64,000 nt of DNA from CAWUEX02 sp963921305 (GCA_963921305.4 CAWUEX030000002.1:248001-312000); one strand, 5' to 3'. Counted from the stretch's first letter, positions 36,029 through 45,913 are shown. Numbers and translations are program-made. The notes: a model not told the origin generated them from the sequence alone.

Positions 36029-36514
36029 TTACTTGGGTTCAAACCCCATGACACTGACCAACACACCGTCCGGGTCATAGAAGATCATCTCGGTATAGAT
36101 CCCGGCTTTCATGTACTCGCTGTCTTCTTCCTTGGTGTACTTGGTTGGTGGCGTGAGGAAGTCATACCCCTTGGCTTCGAGATCAGCATAGATCGCATCG
36201 GGCTGATCGGTCGTCACGACTACGGCCACCTGTCCTAAGTGTATCTGGCCCGGTGGTGGCGGAGACGTTTCCGGCACATTGTCGGCAGTAATCTCATACA
36301 GGCCGATGAGACCGTCTTCGCTGTTGTGGGCCTGCAGATGACAGATGTGCATGCTGCAATCGTCGAGCCCAATCATCTTTGCCATTGCCGGGCCGGCGAC
36401 GGTCTTGTCCTCCGCCACCTTAAAGCCCAGAATATCGCGGTAGAGCACCAAGGACTTCTCAATATCCCGGCAAAAAATAGTCGTACGCTTAACCGGGCTG
36501 GTCCTCTCGGACAT
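36029..36514 (-). CDS. VOC (glyoxalase/bleomycin-resistance) family protein
   Basis: A 161-residue protein of the vicinal oxygen chelate superfamily. The two beta-alpha-beta-beta-beta repeats are seen as TTIFCRDIEKSLVLYRDILGF and VAVVVTTDQPDAIYADLEAKG, with the late FYDPDGVLVSVMGF. It may be a dioxygenase, lyase or binding protein; metal ligands are not certain. It is transcribed with the CpcT-like gene and divergent from the MAPEG gene, within an apparent catabolic region. Confidence 0.83.
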   Translation of the reverse strand: MSERTSPVKRTTIFCRDIEKSLVLYRDILGFKVAEDKTVAGPAMAKMIGLDDCSMHICHLQAHNSEDGLIGLYEITADNVPETSPPPPGQIHLGQVAVVVTTDQPDAIYADLEAKGYDFLTPPTKYTKEEDSEYMKAGIYTEMIFYDPDGVLVSVMGFEPK

Positions 36515-36614
36515 ACTGTTCTCCTAGTTGCCGTGCATCAGGCGCACCCTCATAATGACCCATAATGACAGAGCGGCGGTCAAAAACCACCGGCAATCAT
36601 GAAAGGGGAACCGG

Positions 36615-37016
36615 ATGATATTAGAGCAATTTCCTTTGACGGCGCTCGCCACCTTGGCAGCCATTTTCGTCTACTACTACTGCATGCTCAAAGTAGGACG
36701 GACCCGGATGAAGCTGGGCATCAAGCCGCCGCTCACCGAAGGACCCGAAGAATTTCTGCGCGTCAATCGCGTTCATCAAAACATGGTCGAACAGCTGATT
36801 ATGCATTTGCCGGCACTTTGGCTGTTCGCCGCCGCTTGGGGCGACCTGTTTGCTGGCATTCTGGGCTTCATCTTCGCGATCGGCCGTATCGTCTATGCCC
36901 GCGGGTATTACGAGGCTGCGGAGAAGCGCATGCGCGGCTTCGGCATCGCCTCGCTATCGACCGTCGTACTCATTCTCGGCGCCCTCATCGGCGCCGTCAT
37001 GGCCTTGTCAAGCTGA
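36615..37016 (+). CDS. MAPEG family membrane protein
   Basis: A 133-residue integral membrane protein with four hydrophobic segments. The loop VNRVHQNMVEQLIMHLPALWLF matches the MAPEG family of glutathione-linked transferases and peroxidases, and GRIVYARGYYEAAEKR follows as expected. AGGGGAA lies upstream of the ATG. DUF1838 begins 12 bases after its stop. A role in detoxifying lipophilic electrophiles is inferred from the family. Confidence 0.88.
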   Translation: MILEQFPLTALATLAAIFVYYYCMLKVGRTRMKLGIKPPLTEGPEEFLRVNRVHQNMVEQLIMHLPALWLFAAAWGDLFAGILGFIFAIGRIVYARGYYEAAEKRMRGFGIASLSTVVLILGALIGAVMALSS

Positions 37017-37027
37017 GGAGACCGGAA

Positions 37028-37873
37028 ATGAACCAGGGACCACTGACCTCACACAGCCGGCGTCACATGCTTGCGGGCTCCGCGGCTCTGCTGACCAGCC
37101 TCGCCCTCGGAGCTGATAAAGTCGCCGCGGACGGCCACATCAACAAAAACGAGCTCTACGCCAAGCTGCGGGGTGACCCGAAGAACGTCGACGGTTTGTG
37201 GGCCTATAGCGGGGCCTATTGGGGCAAGCCGCAAGGCGAGATCGCGCAACAGCTCTTTCGCGTCGATGGTTACAGCGTCAACAAAATAACCATGCGCCCG
37301 GATGGCGGCATTGATCAGCACATGATCGAGTGCGGCTTTTGGCAGGACCCGGAGACCGGAGAACTTGCGGACCAATGGGTCAACCCCATGAACGGGTTAC
37401 CTTGCGAACCGCGTCACTTCAGATCGTCGCAAGTTCTGTCTTTCGACGCCAACGGCCAAGTCGAGCTGCCTGCGGACATGGACCCGTCCGCCCATATGGA
37501 AGCGGCCATCACCGAGCCGGTTGTTATTGGGCCAGTGATCTGGTCGCAGGAGCGGTTGCTTACGCGGTTCGTCCGCCCCGTCCCGGAAGAAATTGAAGAC
37601 CCGCTAACCTACGGTGGCCCGGTGCGCACCGGCACCTCACTGGCATCCTTCCAAGCGAATATCGCCGACCTTGATCGGGACTTCGTGCCATCGACCCTGC
37701 ACTATCAGTCGATGGGCGGGTTTTATCCTTGGATGCGGATGGGACAGCGCGCAGGTACATGCGGCTTTGAACTACTGGGGTACAAACTCCAGAGCCCGGA
37801 CGAAATCCCGGACCGTGTGCGCGGCTTTCTGGAAGACCGCCAGCCAGGGTTTATCGAAGACCCCTGGGCGTAA
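37028..37873 (+). CDS. DUF1838 family protein with Tat-type signal
   Basis: A 281-residue exported protein. The N-terminus SRRHMLAGSAALLTSLALGA is a Tat-like signal, with cleavage likely near VAADG. The mature protein matches DUF1838: YAKLRGDPKNVDGLWAYSG, then EPRHFRSSQVL and FYPWMRMGQRAGTCGFE. The start at 37028 has GAGGAGACC upstream; a longer open frame runs through the MAPEG gene in another frame. Function unknown; the family is frequent in bacteria with catabolic gene clusters. Confidence 0.78.
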   Translation: MNQGPLTSHSRRHMLAGSAALLTSLALGADKVAADGHINKNELYAKLRGDPKNVDGLWAYSGAYWGKPQGEIAQQLFRVDGYSVNKITMRPDGGIDQHMIECGFWQDPETGELADQWVNPMNGLPCEPRHFRSSQVLSFDANGQVELPADMDPSAHMEAAITEPVVIGPVIWSQERLLTRFVRPVPEEIEDPLTYGGPVRTGTSLASFQANIADLDRDFVPSTLHYQSMGGFYPWMRMGQRAGTCGFELLGYKLQSPDEIPDRVRGFLEDRQPGFIEDPWA

Positions 37874-37878
37874 AGCCC

Positions 37879-38427
37879 CTAGGGACCTGCAACCAGAGCA
37901 GAGACCGCGGCGACGTTCTCTGGCGTCGCCGGTCCCGGCACGCGTCCGAGGATTTCCCCGGCCTGATCGGTGACAAAAATCATTGGCGCGGACTTGTCTT
38001 CTTCTTTGATGTCTAACATAGCGAAGACAGCATCTTGATCTTCAAGATACAGAATGATTACTCTGTCCCGCACGTCGTCTCCTTTGTAGATCCCGCGAAA
38101 GCCGCCATTGATAAATCCCCGGATGAGTGCGCCCGGTTTCTTAATCAAAGGCGTATTGTAAACTTCCACTCTGTCCGAGCTCGCGCGCAAAGGTGAGAGC
38201 GCCGCATCCCAGGCATCTATCGCGTCTTCCAAACCCTGGTCCATAGAGACAAGCAAGATATTGCGTGGCTTCTCGAAATCTTCGGGAACCGTGAATCGGT
38301 CTTTGTTCAGGGTGCGGGCCTTCACCGTGGGGAACACGTCTGCCTGTGCAGAGGGGACAGCAAACGCCAAAACGGCCAACGCCAGGCCCACTGCGATACT
38401 AAATCTCTTATCAAACCGAAACATCAT
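37879..38427 (-). CDS. Secreted DUF4174-like protein
   Basis: A 182-residue protein with a Sec signal (IAVGLALAVLAFAVPSAQA). The mature domain has RNILLVSMDQGLEDAIDAWDAAL and a C-terminal APMIFVTDQAGEILGRVPGP, a thioredoxin-like pattern without the CxxC, as in DUF4174. Role unknown. It lies five bases downstream of a membrane-protein gene on the same strand, so the two probably act together at the envelope. Confidence 0.7.
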   Translation of the reverse strand: MMFRFDKRFSIAVGLALAVLAFAVPSAQADVFPTVKARTLNKDRFTVPEDFEKPRNILLVSMDQGLEDAIDAWDAALSPLRASSDRVEVYNTPLIKKPGALIRGFINGGFRGIYKGDDVRDRVIILYLEDQDAVFAMLDIKEEDKSAPMIFVTDQAGEILGRVPGPATPENVAAVSALVAGP

Positions 38428-38432
38428 GTGGC

Positions 38433-39311
38433 TTACACCGCCTTTTCTTCGCCGCGTTCGGGCGTGAGATATATGGCGACACCGGCGATAATGAAAGCGG
38501 CGACGACGAGACTCATCTCGAGCGCATATTCCGCCGGATGCAGCCAGAACTCATCGAGAATGCCCCAACGGCTCAGCACTTCGATATCAAGCCAGGTGAT
38601 GATGGTCGTCGGGATCGCATAGCGCACGGCGGGTGCCATCCGCGCATACTTGATCAGACGCGTGTTGAGATAGATAGCCCACACCAGAAAACCGAAAAAC
38701 ACGGCATAGGTGACAGGATGATAGGCACCGAGAATGCGCTCATCATACAAGGTGAGATTGACGACGTAGATGAACCATATGACGAAGATCGTTTCTAGCG
38801 CTGTGATACGCGCATAGTCTCGGTCTTTCCAGGGGCCGGTCTTACCCGGGTCCATGTGGGCATTCTTGTGCAGCCAGCGGAATGCGGTGCAGCGGGTGTC
38901 ACGGTTAAAGTAAAGCAGGAGCGTGACCGCGAGCATGAGAATGCCCGACGCCTGAATGACCTGCAGGCCCGGACTCATGACCAGATCACCGGTTTCCGCA
39001 TTCATAATGGGCTGAACGTTGAGGAGGTGAGCGAAAAACTCCCAGGTGAACTCGAACCAGCCGGTCCAGATGAGGATAGCGCCAACAAAGCCGAGCCAGG
39101 TGGCGGCGGTCTCCTGTTTCTTGAGACCGATCCAGACCAGAGCGAATCCGATGAGGCCGCACAGGAAGCTGGCCCAGAAGGACGTTTCATCGGCTGAGCC
39201 GAACAGGTCCTTCATCATGACAAAAAGCGTATGGCCGAGCGGCTGCGCCATGATAACGGTCACGAAGGCGATGATGCCGACAAACGGTGGCCGATAGAAT
39301 TTTCCGAGCAT
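38433..39311 (-). CDS. Polytopic membrane protein, unknown family
   Basis: A 292-residue protein with about eight hydrophobic segments (for example PFVGIIAFVTVIMAQ, MLAVTLLLYF, ETIFVIWFIYVVNL, MSLVVAAFIIAGVAIYL). I do not recognise a family. The start at 39311 has GGGGAGG upstream and gives MLGKFYRPPF. A segment with TRCTAFRWLHKNAHMDPGK between helices could face the cytoplasm. It is followed by the secreted DUF4174-like gene. Transport or redox roles are possible but not shown. Confidence 0.7.
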   Translation of the reverse strand: MLGKFYRPPFVGIIAFVTVIMAQPLGHTLFVMMKDLFGSADETSFWASFLCGLIGFALVWIGLKKQETAATWLGFVGAILIWTGWFEFTWEFFAHLLNVQPIMNAETGDLVMSPGLQVIQASGILMLAVTLLLYFNRDTRCTAFRWLHKNAHMDPGKTGPWKDRDYARITALETIFVIWFIYVVNLTLYDERILGAYHPVTYAVFFGFLVWAIYLNTRLIKYARMAPAVRYAIPTTIITWLDIEVLSRWGILDEFWLHPAEYALEMSLVVAAFIIAGVAIYLTPERGEEKAV

Positions 39312-39563
39312 TGGCGGGCCTCCCCTCTCTCGCACGGTGCGAAGTCACCCAGCGCACAAGGATCGCGCAATACGCTAGGCAAACCCACGAAAAACCTCTC
39401 CAACCCGTCAATTTTATAACGCGATTGGCCGATCGAATAGGCGACAACATACATCATATCAGCAAAGAAAAGACACTGGACGCGCAACCGGTCTCTGAAG
39501 AGGACACAGTCGAGCTTGAAAGGCCGTAGTGACGTCAGGAGGAGGACGCGTTGAGCGACCGAA
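39312..39563. other. Intergenic stretch without a convincing gene
   Basis: About 250 bases between the membrane-protein start and the end of the GMC small-subunit gene, both minus strand. It is AT-rich around 39410-39470 and probably holds the promoter for the membrane protein. Plus-strand frames here have no good start context. Confidence 0.4.
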
Positions 39564-40013
39564 TCAAACGCGGCGCCAGAACGGTGCCCGGGCGCGTTGA
39601 GTCACTAAGGTATTTTCGTCAAACGAGGCAAGTTCGTATCCGGCCGTATTCGGCGGCCGGGCCGGATACCCGGTAGTTTGTTCGAGCGCGTCACGCACGG
39701 TAGTGGAGGCATAGTAGGCGTTATAAGTATGGCGTAAGACGATATCGAAATCGCGGGGATTAGAGTCTTGAACTTTGCGCGCCAGATCTTCACGGACTTC
39801 TCGATCTAGCTCCGGAAAATCTATTGGAAGTTGCGTTAAAACGCGGACGACAACGCCTTCGGACTCATCCTCAGCGACATCGGCCAGGAATGCTTCAACG
39901 AGCTCAGGCATGCCGGCTGAAGGCAACTGATCCTCCGAAGGTATAATGGCATCAAGCAGGGCAGCGACCTGTGACGTGTTGGCAACTGTGGCTGATGCGT
40001 CTGTGCCCGTCAT
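39564..40013 (-). CDS. Gluconate 2-dehydrogenase subunit 3-like protein
   Basis: A 149-residue partner protein of GMC oxidoreductases. It has LLDAIIPSEDQLPSAGMPELVEAFLADV and YNAYYASTTVRDAL, and a C-terminal YPARPPNTAGYELASFDE segment typical of the family. No signal peptide is seen; such subunits are often exported with their catalytic partner. The start overlaps the GMC stop by four bases (ATGA), a strong sign of a complex. Confidence 0.83.
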   Translation of the reverse strand: MTGTDASATVANTSQVAALLDAIIPSEDQLPSAGMPELVEAFLADVAEDESEGVVVRVLTQLPIDFPELDREVREDLARKVQDSNPRDFDIVLRHTYNAYYASTTVRDALEQTTGYPARPPNTAGYELASFDENTLVTQRARAPFWRRV

Positions 40014-41704
40014 AATTCCCTGCGTGTTTCGACGATGTGATCCGCCGCTCTGAGGGCCAGTGCCTGCAACGTGTGAGTGGGATTGACTGCCGCCGCGGTC
40101 GCAAAGGCGCTGCCGTCGACGACAAATAGATTCTCGACATCGTGCGCCTGATTCCAAGAATTGAGAACTGATTGCTCCGGATCGGCTCCCATTCGCGCGG
40201 TTCCCAAGAGGTGAAACCCTCCTTGTTCGACCAAACCGATTTGATGAATTTCTTTCGCGCCTGCAGCCTTCATGACCTCTGTGGATCTTTCCACGCCGTG
40301 CGCGATCATGCGCCGGGCATTTTCACCCAACGTATAAGTGACCTTGGGCGCGGGAATGCCATCTGAGTCGGTTAAGGTATCGTCGAGCGTAACGCGGTTA
40401 TCGGGACTTGCCAGGTCTTCGCAGACCACCCCGGCCGAGGCCGTGTGGTTAAACACCTCTCGCATGCGCCGATGATGCCCCCTTCCCCACTCGATCGGGA
40501 CTCCGTAACCTCCGAGCGCCGTCAGTACGGGGCCCAGACTACGTAAGAACTGAAGCATGTAACCGCGTTTGAAACCACGCTGTTCATCTGTCTCGTAGAA
40601 TTCTTTGCTAACGATGCTGTTGGCAGTGATGCCTTTGCATCCTTCAAGGTCTTCGTCGAATACACCTGTGACAATTGCGACGGGATGCATCATTAGGTGG
40701 CGCCCCACCATTCCCGAGAAGTTTGCAAGACCGTTAGGCTGTTTTTTCGACGCCGAAAGGTGGAGCAACCGCGGCGTTCCGATGCCATTTGCAGCAACAA
40801 TCACGACCCTGGCGCGCACTCGGCGTAAGGTACCGCCGCGATCAAAGTACGCTGCACCTGTTGCGCGGCCCGACGCATCGGTCTCGATTTGGAATACGCG
40901 TGCGCCGGTAATCAATCTTGTGCCTTGATCCAAGGCCTTCGGCCAGTAGGTGATATCCGTACTCGCTTTTGCCCGCACCGGGCACGCCAGTTCGCACGGG
41001 CCGCAGTGGTTGCAGTCGCCGGTTTCGTCCCCATACGCTGACTCGTATACCTGGATGTCATTCGGCCACCAATGCCAACCAAGGCCGTCGAGCGCACGCC
41101 CCAGGCGCTCCGCACCCTTGCCAATCGGTATCGGCCGCAACGGACGCGGTGGACGGGGCGGATTTGCCGGGTCTCCGTTTAGGCCTGAGACTCCCGAGAT
41201 ACGATCGTTGAGATCGTAATATGGTTCGAGATCCCAATATGAAAGCGGCCAATCCGCGCCGACACCGTCGAGAGTTTGAGTCTTGAAGTCGGACGGATGA
41301 AATCGCGGCGCGTGACATGACCACATGATCGTTGAGCCGCCGACGCCATTGTACATCAATGGCTTGATCGGCGACTCCGCGTCATTGATGGGATAATCGG
41401 ACACCAATCCGCGCACGTTCGGATTTGGGTTCCAGCTGCGCTGACGGACGAGCTCCCAATCGTCGTATAGACTTGGGATGGAGAGGTAGTCCAGCCAGTC
41501 GCCCTGCTCCAGACAGGTCACACCGATACCTTGCGCGGACAGACGCCACGCGGCAGCTGCACCTGACGCGCCGGCGCCGACAATCAGAACGTCACTCTCG
41601 AGGTCCTCCGCGGCGGCAGCGTCGCGTATCAACCGACCGTATTTGAGTTGTGCCGCTGCCAGGGCGGCAGCCGTTCCGATAACCGACCTGCGCCGCATAG
41701 TCAT
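40010..41704 (-). CDS. GMC-family oxidoreductase, catalytic subunit
   Basis: A flavoprotein of about 564 residues. A Tat-like start (MRRRSVIGTAAALAAA) suggests export. FAD binding is shown by DVLIVGAGASGAAAAW; GMC motifs include NGVGGSTIMWSCHAPR and the C-terminal LFVVDGSAFATAAAVNPTHTLQALA. A cysteine group, CNHCGPCELACPV, may bind an iron-sulfur centre as in related enzymes. ATGs at 41704 and 41698 are both possible and neither has a strong ribosome-binding site. With subunit 3 it likely oxidises an alcohol or sugar in the periplasm. Confidence 0.88.
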   Translation of the reverse strand: MTMRRRSVIGTAAALAAAQLKYGRLIRDAAAAEDLESDVLIVGAGASGAAAAWRLSAQGIGVTCLEQGDWLDYLSIPSLYDDWELVRQRSWNPNPNVRGLVSDYPINDAESPIKPLMYNGVGGSTIMWSCHAPRFHPSDFKTQTLDGVGADWPLSYWDLEPYYDLNDRISGVSGLNGDPANPPRPPRPLRPIPIGKGAERLGRALDGLGWHWWPNDIQVYESAYGDETGDCNHCGPCELACPVRAKASTDITYWPKALDQGTRLITGARVFQIETDASGRATGAAYFDRGGTLRRVRARVVIVAANGIGTPRLLHLSASKKQPNGLANFSGMVGRHLMMHPVAIVTGVFDEDLEGCKGITANSIVSKEFYETDEQRGFKRGYMLQFLRSLGPVLTALGGYGVPIEWGRGHHRRMREVFNHTASAGVVCEDLASPDNRVTLDDTLTDSDGIPAPKVTYTLGENARRMIAHGVERSTEVMKAAGAKEIHQIGLVEQGGFHLLGTARMGADPEQSVLNSWNQAHDVENLFVVDGSAFATAAAVNPTHTLQALALRAADHIVETRREL

Positions 41705-41840
41705 CTTGAGACCGATCTTAAACTGCAAGCTGGAGACAACATCACGGCCATGACCAGACGGTTAGACAGCATGGGGACGAGGCCGGAAACCGCCGGGAGT
41801 CTGGGGAGAGGGCATCATCCCGGCGGCCCCGGTTCGCGAT

Positions 41841-44054
41841 CTAAAACCTCACCGTCAGATCTGCGCCCCACGTCCTCGGCGCCGACCGGAATGTTACGTA
41901 TGTGGTGAGCGGCGCATCCGTGAAGACCGTCACGACGTCTTCCGGATATAGCTCCTTGGTCAAATTCTTACCCCACAGGGCAAAGGACCAACTATCTGTT
42001 TCGAGCGCGATACGGGCATCGAGGAGATTCAAAGACTCGCGCTTGGAACCAAACGAGTTCCGCGAGTTAAAGTGCTGATTGCCGCGGTACTCGTAGGAGA
42101 TGTTGGACACAAGGGACAGACCCGATGCACCGGTGGCACCGCCGAGATCGGCCGTGTGGGTCAACGAGAGGTTTCCGGTGACCTCCGGCACAAACGGCGC
42201 GCGGTTGCCGACACTGATGGGGTCGGACGCCAACTTCGTGATTTCCGCGTCTATATACCCAAGTCCCGCGGACAAATTCAGGCTGTCCGTCAATTGTGCG
42301 GCGGCTTCCAATTCGAAGCCAAGCAACTCGATTTCATCGATCACCGTTACCGCGTTCAACGTGCCCGCCGGGACAAACTGGAATTGCTGTGCATTCTTCT
42401 TTGTATTGAAGAACACCGCTCCGTTGAACAGAACACCGCCGTCCATCAGAGTGCTCTTGAAGCCGCCTTCGAAGTTGTCGGCGGTTGACTCGCCGAACTC
42501 GTTTGGCACGGTTCCGCCGGTGCGGTCGAAGGTTTGTGCGCCGTTGAAGCCACCGGCCTGGAAACCCTTGGCGTAGCCTCCATATAGGGTGAGATCATCT
42601 GTCGCTCGCCACGTCAGATTCACTTTCGGCTGAAACTCTTTGAAGGTTTGCGAGCGCTCTAGCCCAGAAGACGGCGAGAACTGCGGCGGCGATACGTCAG
42701 TCGTGTCCTTGTCTTCGTGGTCATACCGGCCAGCGAGGGTCAGCTCCAGATCATCTGTTACGTCATAGTTTATGATGGCAAAGGCAGCCCATGCGTCGGT
42801 CTTAACGTTGTCAGAAATGAAGCTGAAGGTCTGATTGGGGCCTGTGAGAATGGGCTCGAACGCATCCAGCACGAAGCCGCCAGGATCGTCACCAAGCGCT
42901 GCATGGATGTTCGGCGTGTTGTCGATGCTTGTGTAATACGCACCAACAATATAGCTCAACCGGTCTTCGGCGGGGGACGAGTACCGCAGCTCCTGACTGA
43001 AAGCTTCATGCGACACCACGTTAAACTGGGTGCTGTCCTCGGTTGCGAAGTAAGGAAAATCGTCACTGGCGAAGACGTCGAGCACATCGTCATAGGACGT
43101 GACGCTCGTCAACGTGCCGTTGCCGATGTCATAATCCATTTTAAGTGCGATCGACTCTTTGGTCTGTTTGTTGCGCCCATCCACATTGCGCACAAAAGGA
43201 ATGTCGTGGACCGTGTTGATATCGATGTTCCCCGCCTCAGGCGACGTCTGAAGCGCACCGATCAATGTTTGCGGACTGAACTGGGTTGCGCTGCCGGTGA
43301 CCCGGCTCAAGGACCCACGCAGATCGAACGTGAAGGAGTCGCCGGGCGTCCACAGGAGCCGAAGCCGGCCTGACTTTTCGTTGAATGGATCTTCAAAGTC
43401 GCCGCGCGTGACATTGCGGAAGTACCCCTGACGGTCAATGAAGGCACCGGCCAGGCGAATATAGAGCTCATCCTCGACTATTGGACCACTGACGGAGAAC
43501 CGCGAACGCGCCTCTTGCGCTTTGCCGTACCCGAAAGACGCCTTGCCCTCGAATTCATTGGTCGGCTGTTTTGTATTGATGACGATGGCGCCTGCAATTG
43601 CGTTTCGTCCATACAGATACCCTTGCGGACCCTTCAGAACTTCGATCTGCTCAAGGTCAAACAGTTCGCCGTTGAATTGATTGCGGCCTGTCAACACGAC
43701 ACCGTCGACCACCACGGCAACGGGAGCTTCCGTGTTTCAGGTTTGGGCATCGCCACGCACGGTAATCAACGTTTCGCCGGCGTGGTTGCTATCGACCATA
43801 ACGACATTGGGTGTGAGTTCGATGAAATCCGCGGGACGGGTAATGTTTTGGCGCTCAATCGCGTCCGCAGAAAAAACAGTCACAGACGCAGGTACGTCCT
43901 GCAGCGATTGATCCCGTTTCAAGCCTTTGACAACGATTTCCTCAAGCGCCAAATCCGAGGCCGGCTGGGCTGTGGCATACCCGGTTGTGAGTGCAAGTAG
44001 CGATACGCCAGCAATCAGATCCCGGCCTAACGTCAAACATCTTTGAGTAGTCAT
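41841..44054 (-). pseudogene. TonB-dependent receptor interrupted by an in-frame TGA
   Basis: An outer-membrane receptor of about 737 codons. The start at 44054 has GGGAGG upstream and a signal peptide (LIAGVSLLALTTGYATAQ). The plug shows LEEIVVKG, VPASVTVFSADAI and ITVRGDAQT; codon 106 is TGA (43737-43739). The frame then continues without a shift: NTEAPVAVVVDGVV, LFDLEQIEVLKGPQG and a complete 22-strand-type barrel ending TWGADLTVRF. Relatives often have arginine at this position and CGA to TGA is one transition. It may be a nonsense allele, readthrough, or a base-call error. It is divergent from a MarR regulator. Substrate unknown. Confidence 0.85.
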
Positions 44055-44090
44055 AATAAGCCTCCCTCGCCTTACACACTTCAACTAAAC

Positions 44091-44102
44091 CTTTTATAAA
44101 AG
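44091..44102. promoter_or_regulatory. Perfect 12-bp palindrome in TBDR-MarR divergent spacer
   Basis: CTTTTATAAAAG is a perfect palindrome in an AT-rich spacer between the receptor gene and the divergent MarR gene. It sits 37 bases upstream of the receptor start. MarR regulators commonly bind such palindromes in the spacer next to their own gene, so it is a candidate operator or an overlapping -10 element. Confidence 0.4.
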
Positions 44103-44213
44103 CTATATGTCAAGATATTTTAGGCGGCGACGTGTTTGGAATTTTCTCCGTCATTCGATCTTTTTTCTTACAAAACCGCTGGGTTTAGGGCAGGTATGGC
44201 GCCGCAATAGGGT

Positions 44214-44738
44214 TTGAAACCTGGGACGAAAGCTTTGTCAGAAGAAGAGGACCGGCTCGACCGGCTGAGCCGCGAGTGGGCCGAACAACGCTCGGACATG
44301 GACATCACGCCTTGGCAGGTGTGGGGCCGGGTCACGCGGATCAACGACATCTTTATGCAGCGATTGAGCCGTCTTCTGAGTCAAAACGGCCTCAACTACA
44401 CCGAACTGCAAACGCTAGCCGCGCTGATCGTCTCCGGCCCTCCCTATGAGGCAAATCCAAACGCCATCTCGCGCCACAACCTGCTCACGACGGGGGGGAT
44501 GACAAATGTGCTGACGCGCATGGAAAAGAAAGGCCTCGTGACGCGCCGCAAAGACCCTAACGACGGGCGCGGAGTTATCGTTTCTGTAACGCAGAAAGGC
44601 CTCGACACGTTCGAAACGGTCATCGTCAAGGAAAACGTCATTGAGCACAAAATGCTCGAAGGAATCAGTGACGAAGAACGAGAGGTCGTCGCCGTCGTGC
44701 TTCGGAAAATTCTGCGCAGCATCGACGACGACGAATAA
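44214..44738 (+). CDS. MarR family transcriptional regulator
   Basis: A MarR protein of up to 174 residues. The winged helix is seen in ISRHNLLTTGGMTNVLTRMEKKGLV and RRKDPNDGRGVIVSVTQKG. The start is uncertain: TTG codons at 44214 or 44235 precede the domain and no ATG is available before WQVWGRV. It is divergent from the interrupted TonB receptor and probably regulates that gene or the oxygenase next to it. Ligand unknown; aromatic acids are common for the family. Confidence 0.83.
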   Translation: MKPGTKALSEEEDRLDRLSREWAEQRSDMDITPWQVWGRVTRINDIFMQRLSRLLSQNGLNYTELQTLAALIVSGPPYEANPNAISRHNLLTTGGMTNVLTRMEKKGLVTRRKDPNDGRGVIVSVTQKGLDTFETVIVKENVIEHKMLEGISDEEREVVAVVLRKILRSIDDDE

Positions 44739-44764
44739 ACCATTCAAACCGCTATTTAAAACGT

Positions 44765-45913
44765 TTACTCGGCAGCGGCCACCGACACCTCTTTCGACCC
44801 GGCCAGCATTGGCAGGGTCTGGTGCACCCAGCCCTTGGGGTCAGCGGCGCGGCCCGGCGAGGGGGCGACGAACACGTCACGCTGCCCGAGACGCTCCAGC
44901 GCCTCGCCGTCGACATAGCGGCCCATGTCGCGCCAGTCGCGCACCTTGTTGCGGAACGCCAGTTCCATGCCGTCCGATTCGATCAGCATCTCCCGCGTGT
45001 TGGAGGAGACGGTGAACCGCGGCTTGAGCATGCGGACGATGTCGTGGTCTTCCTTGATGGCTTCATAGAGGCCCTCAATCCGGTCCGCATCGTGCTCCGG
45101 CTCCATCAGGAAGTTGCGGGCCTGAAAACCGTAAGAGCGGACCGTGTGCTCATCGACCGGGGTACGCACCGAGTACAACACCTGAGTTATCTCTGTCGTC
45201 ATCTCCTGAAACAGCATCTCGGCCAGACCGATCATGCTCCATTCGACGGTGACGCGGGTGGTCTTGCGGTCTTTGGGTAGAAGCTTGGCGATAGCGCCGC
45301 GTTTCTGGCTGGCCGCCGGCGCCGCGCGTTCGCGGCTGACCTTGGCGCCGTGTTCGGTGGGCTCGATCGGCACAATGTTGGCCTTAGGCGAAATGCGGCT
45401 ACCGAAGCGCTTGTGCACGAAAGATGGATGCGACGTATCCAGCGAGTTCTCGCACAAACGCTCCCAGTTGCATTCTGTCCATTCGTAGTTGTAGCGCACC
45501 ACCCGCCATTCCGGATTGTCGAGGTAGGGCTGGAACCAGTCGGGAATGTCTGGCCGGTCTGCTTCCGCTTGATCGCCGATGAACACCCAGATCAGCCCCA
45601 GGCGCTCTTCGACGGGATAAGAATCGATCCGGGCGCGCTTGGGGATGGTGATGTCATCGCCCATCGCCGGAATCTTGGTGCACACGCCCGCGCCGTCGAA
45701 TTCCCAGCCGTGGTAGGGACAGACAATGCAGCCGCCGGACACTTCGCCCCGGTGCAAGGCCCCGCCGCGGTGGCAACATACGTCGGACAGGCAGTGCAGC
45801 TCGCCGCTCTCGGTGCGGAACAGGACGAAATCGGCTCCGAGCATGCGCGTGCGATGGGGCGTGGTGGTAACCTCATCGCTCGCCGCAGCGACATACCAAT
45901 TGTTGACCAGCAT
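44765..45913 (-). CDS. Rieske non-heme iron oxygenase, alpha subunit
   Basis: A 382-residue ring-hydroxylating or demethylating oxygenase. Rieske ligands are C46-x-H48 (CCHRGG) and C65-x2-H68 (CPYHGWEFDG). The mononuclear iron motif N-x2-D-x2-H-x4-H is complete (ENSLDTSHPSFVH). The start at 45913 (MLVNNWYVAA) is typical of vanillate-demethylase-like enzymes and has AGAGGGA upstream; a longer frame to 46006 lacks support. No ferredoxin or reductase gene is adjacent, so electrons must come from elsewhere. Substrate unknown. Confidence 0.9.
   Translation of the reverse strand: MLVNNWYVAAASDEVTTTPHRTRMLGADFVLFRTESGELHCLSDVCCHRGGALHRGEVSGGCIVCPYHGWEFDGAGVCTKIPAMGDDITIPKRARIDSYPVEERLGLIWVFIGDQAEADRPDIPDWFQPYLDNPEWRVVRYNYEWTECNWERLCENSLDTSHPSFVHKRFGSRISPKANIVPIEPTEHGAKVSRERAAPAASQKRGAIAKLLPKDRKTTRVTVEWSMIGLAEMLFQEMTTEITQVLYSVRTPVDEHTVRSYGFQARNFLMEPEHDADRIEGLYEAIKEDHDIVRMLKPRFTVSSNTREMLIESDGMELAFRNKVRDWRDMGRYVDGEALERLGQRDVFVAPSPGRAADPKGWVHQTLPMLAGSKEVSVAAAE

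Noticed and set aside
39312..39529. Plus-strand open frame before the GMC small-subunit gene
   Set aside because: No ribosome-binding site or recognisable motif; it also runs antisense into the membrane-protein start region.
43737..43739. TGA in the TonB receptor as selenocysteine
   Set aside because: The position is normally not cysteine, and receptors of this family are not selenoproteins; a CGA to TGA change is simpler.
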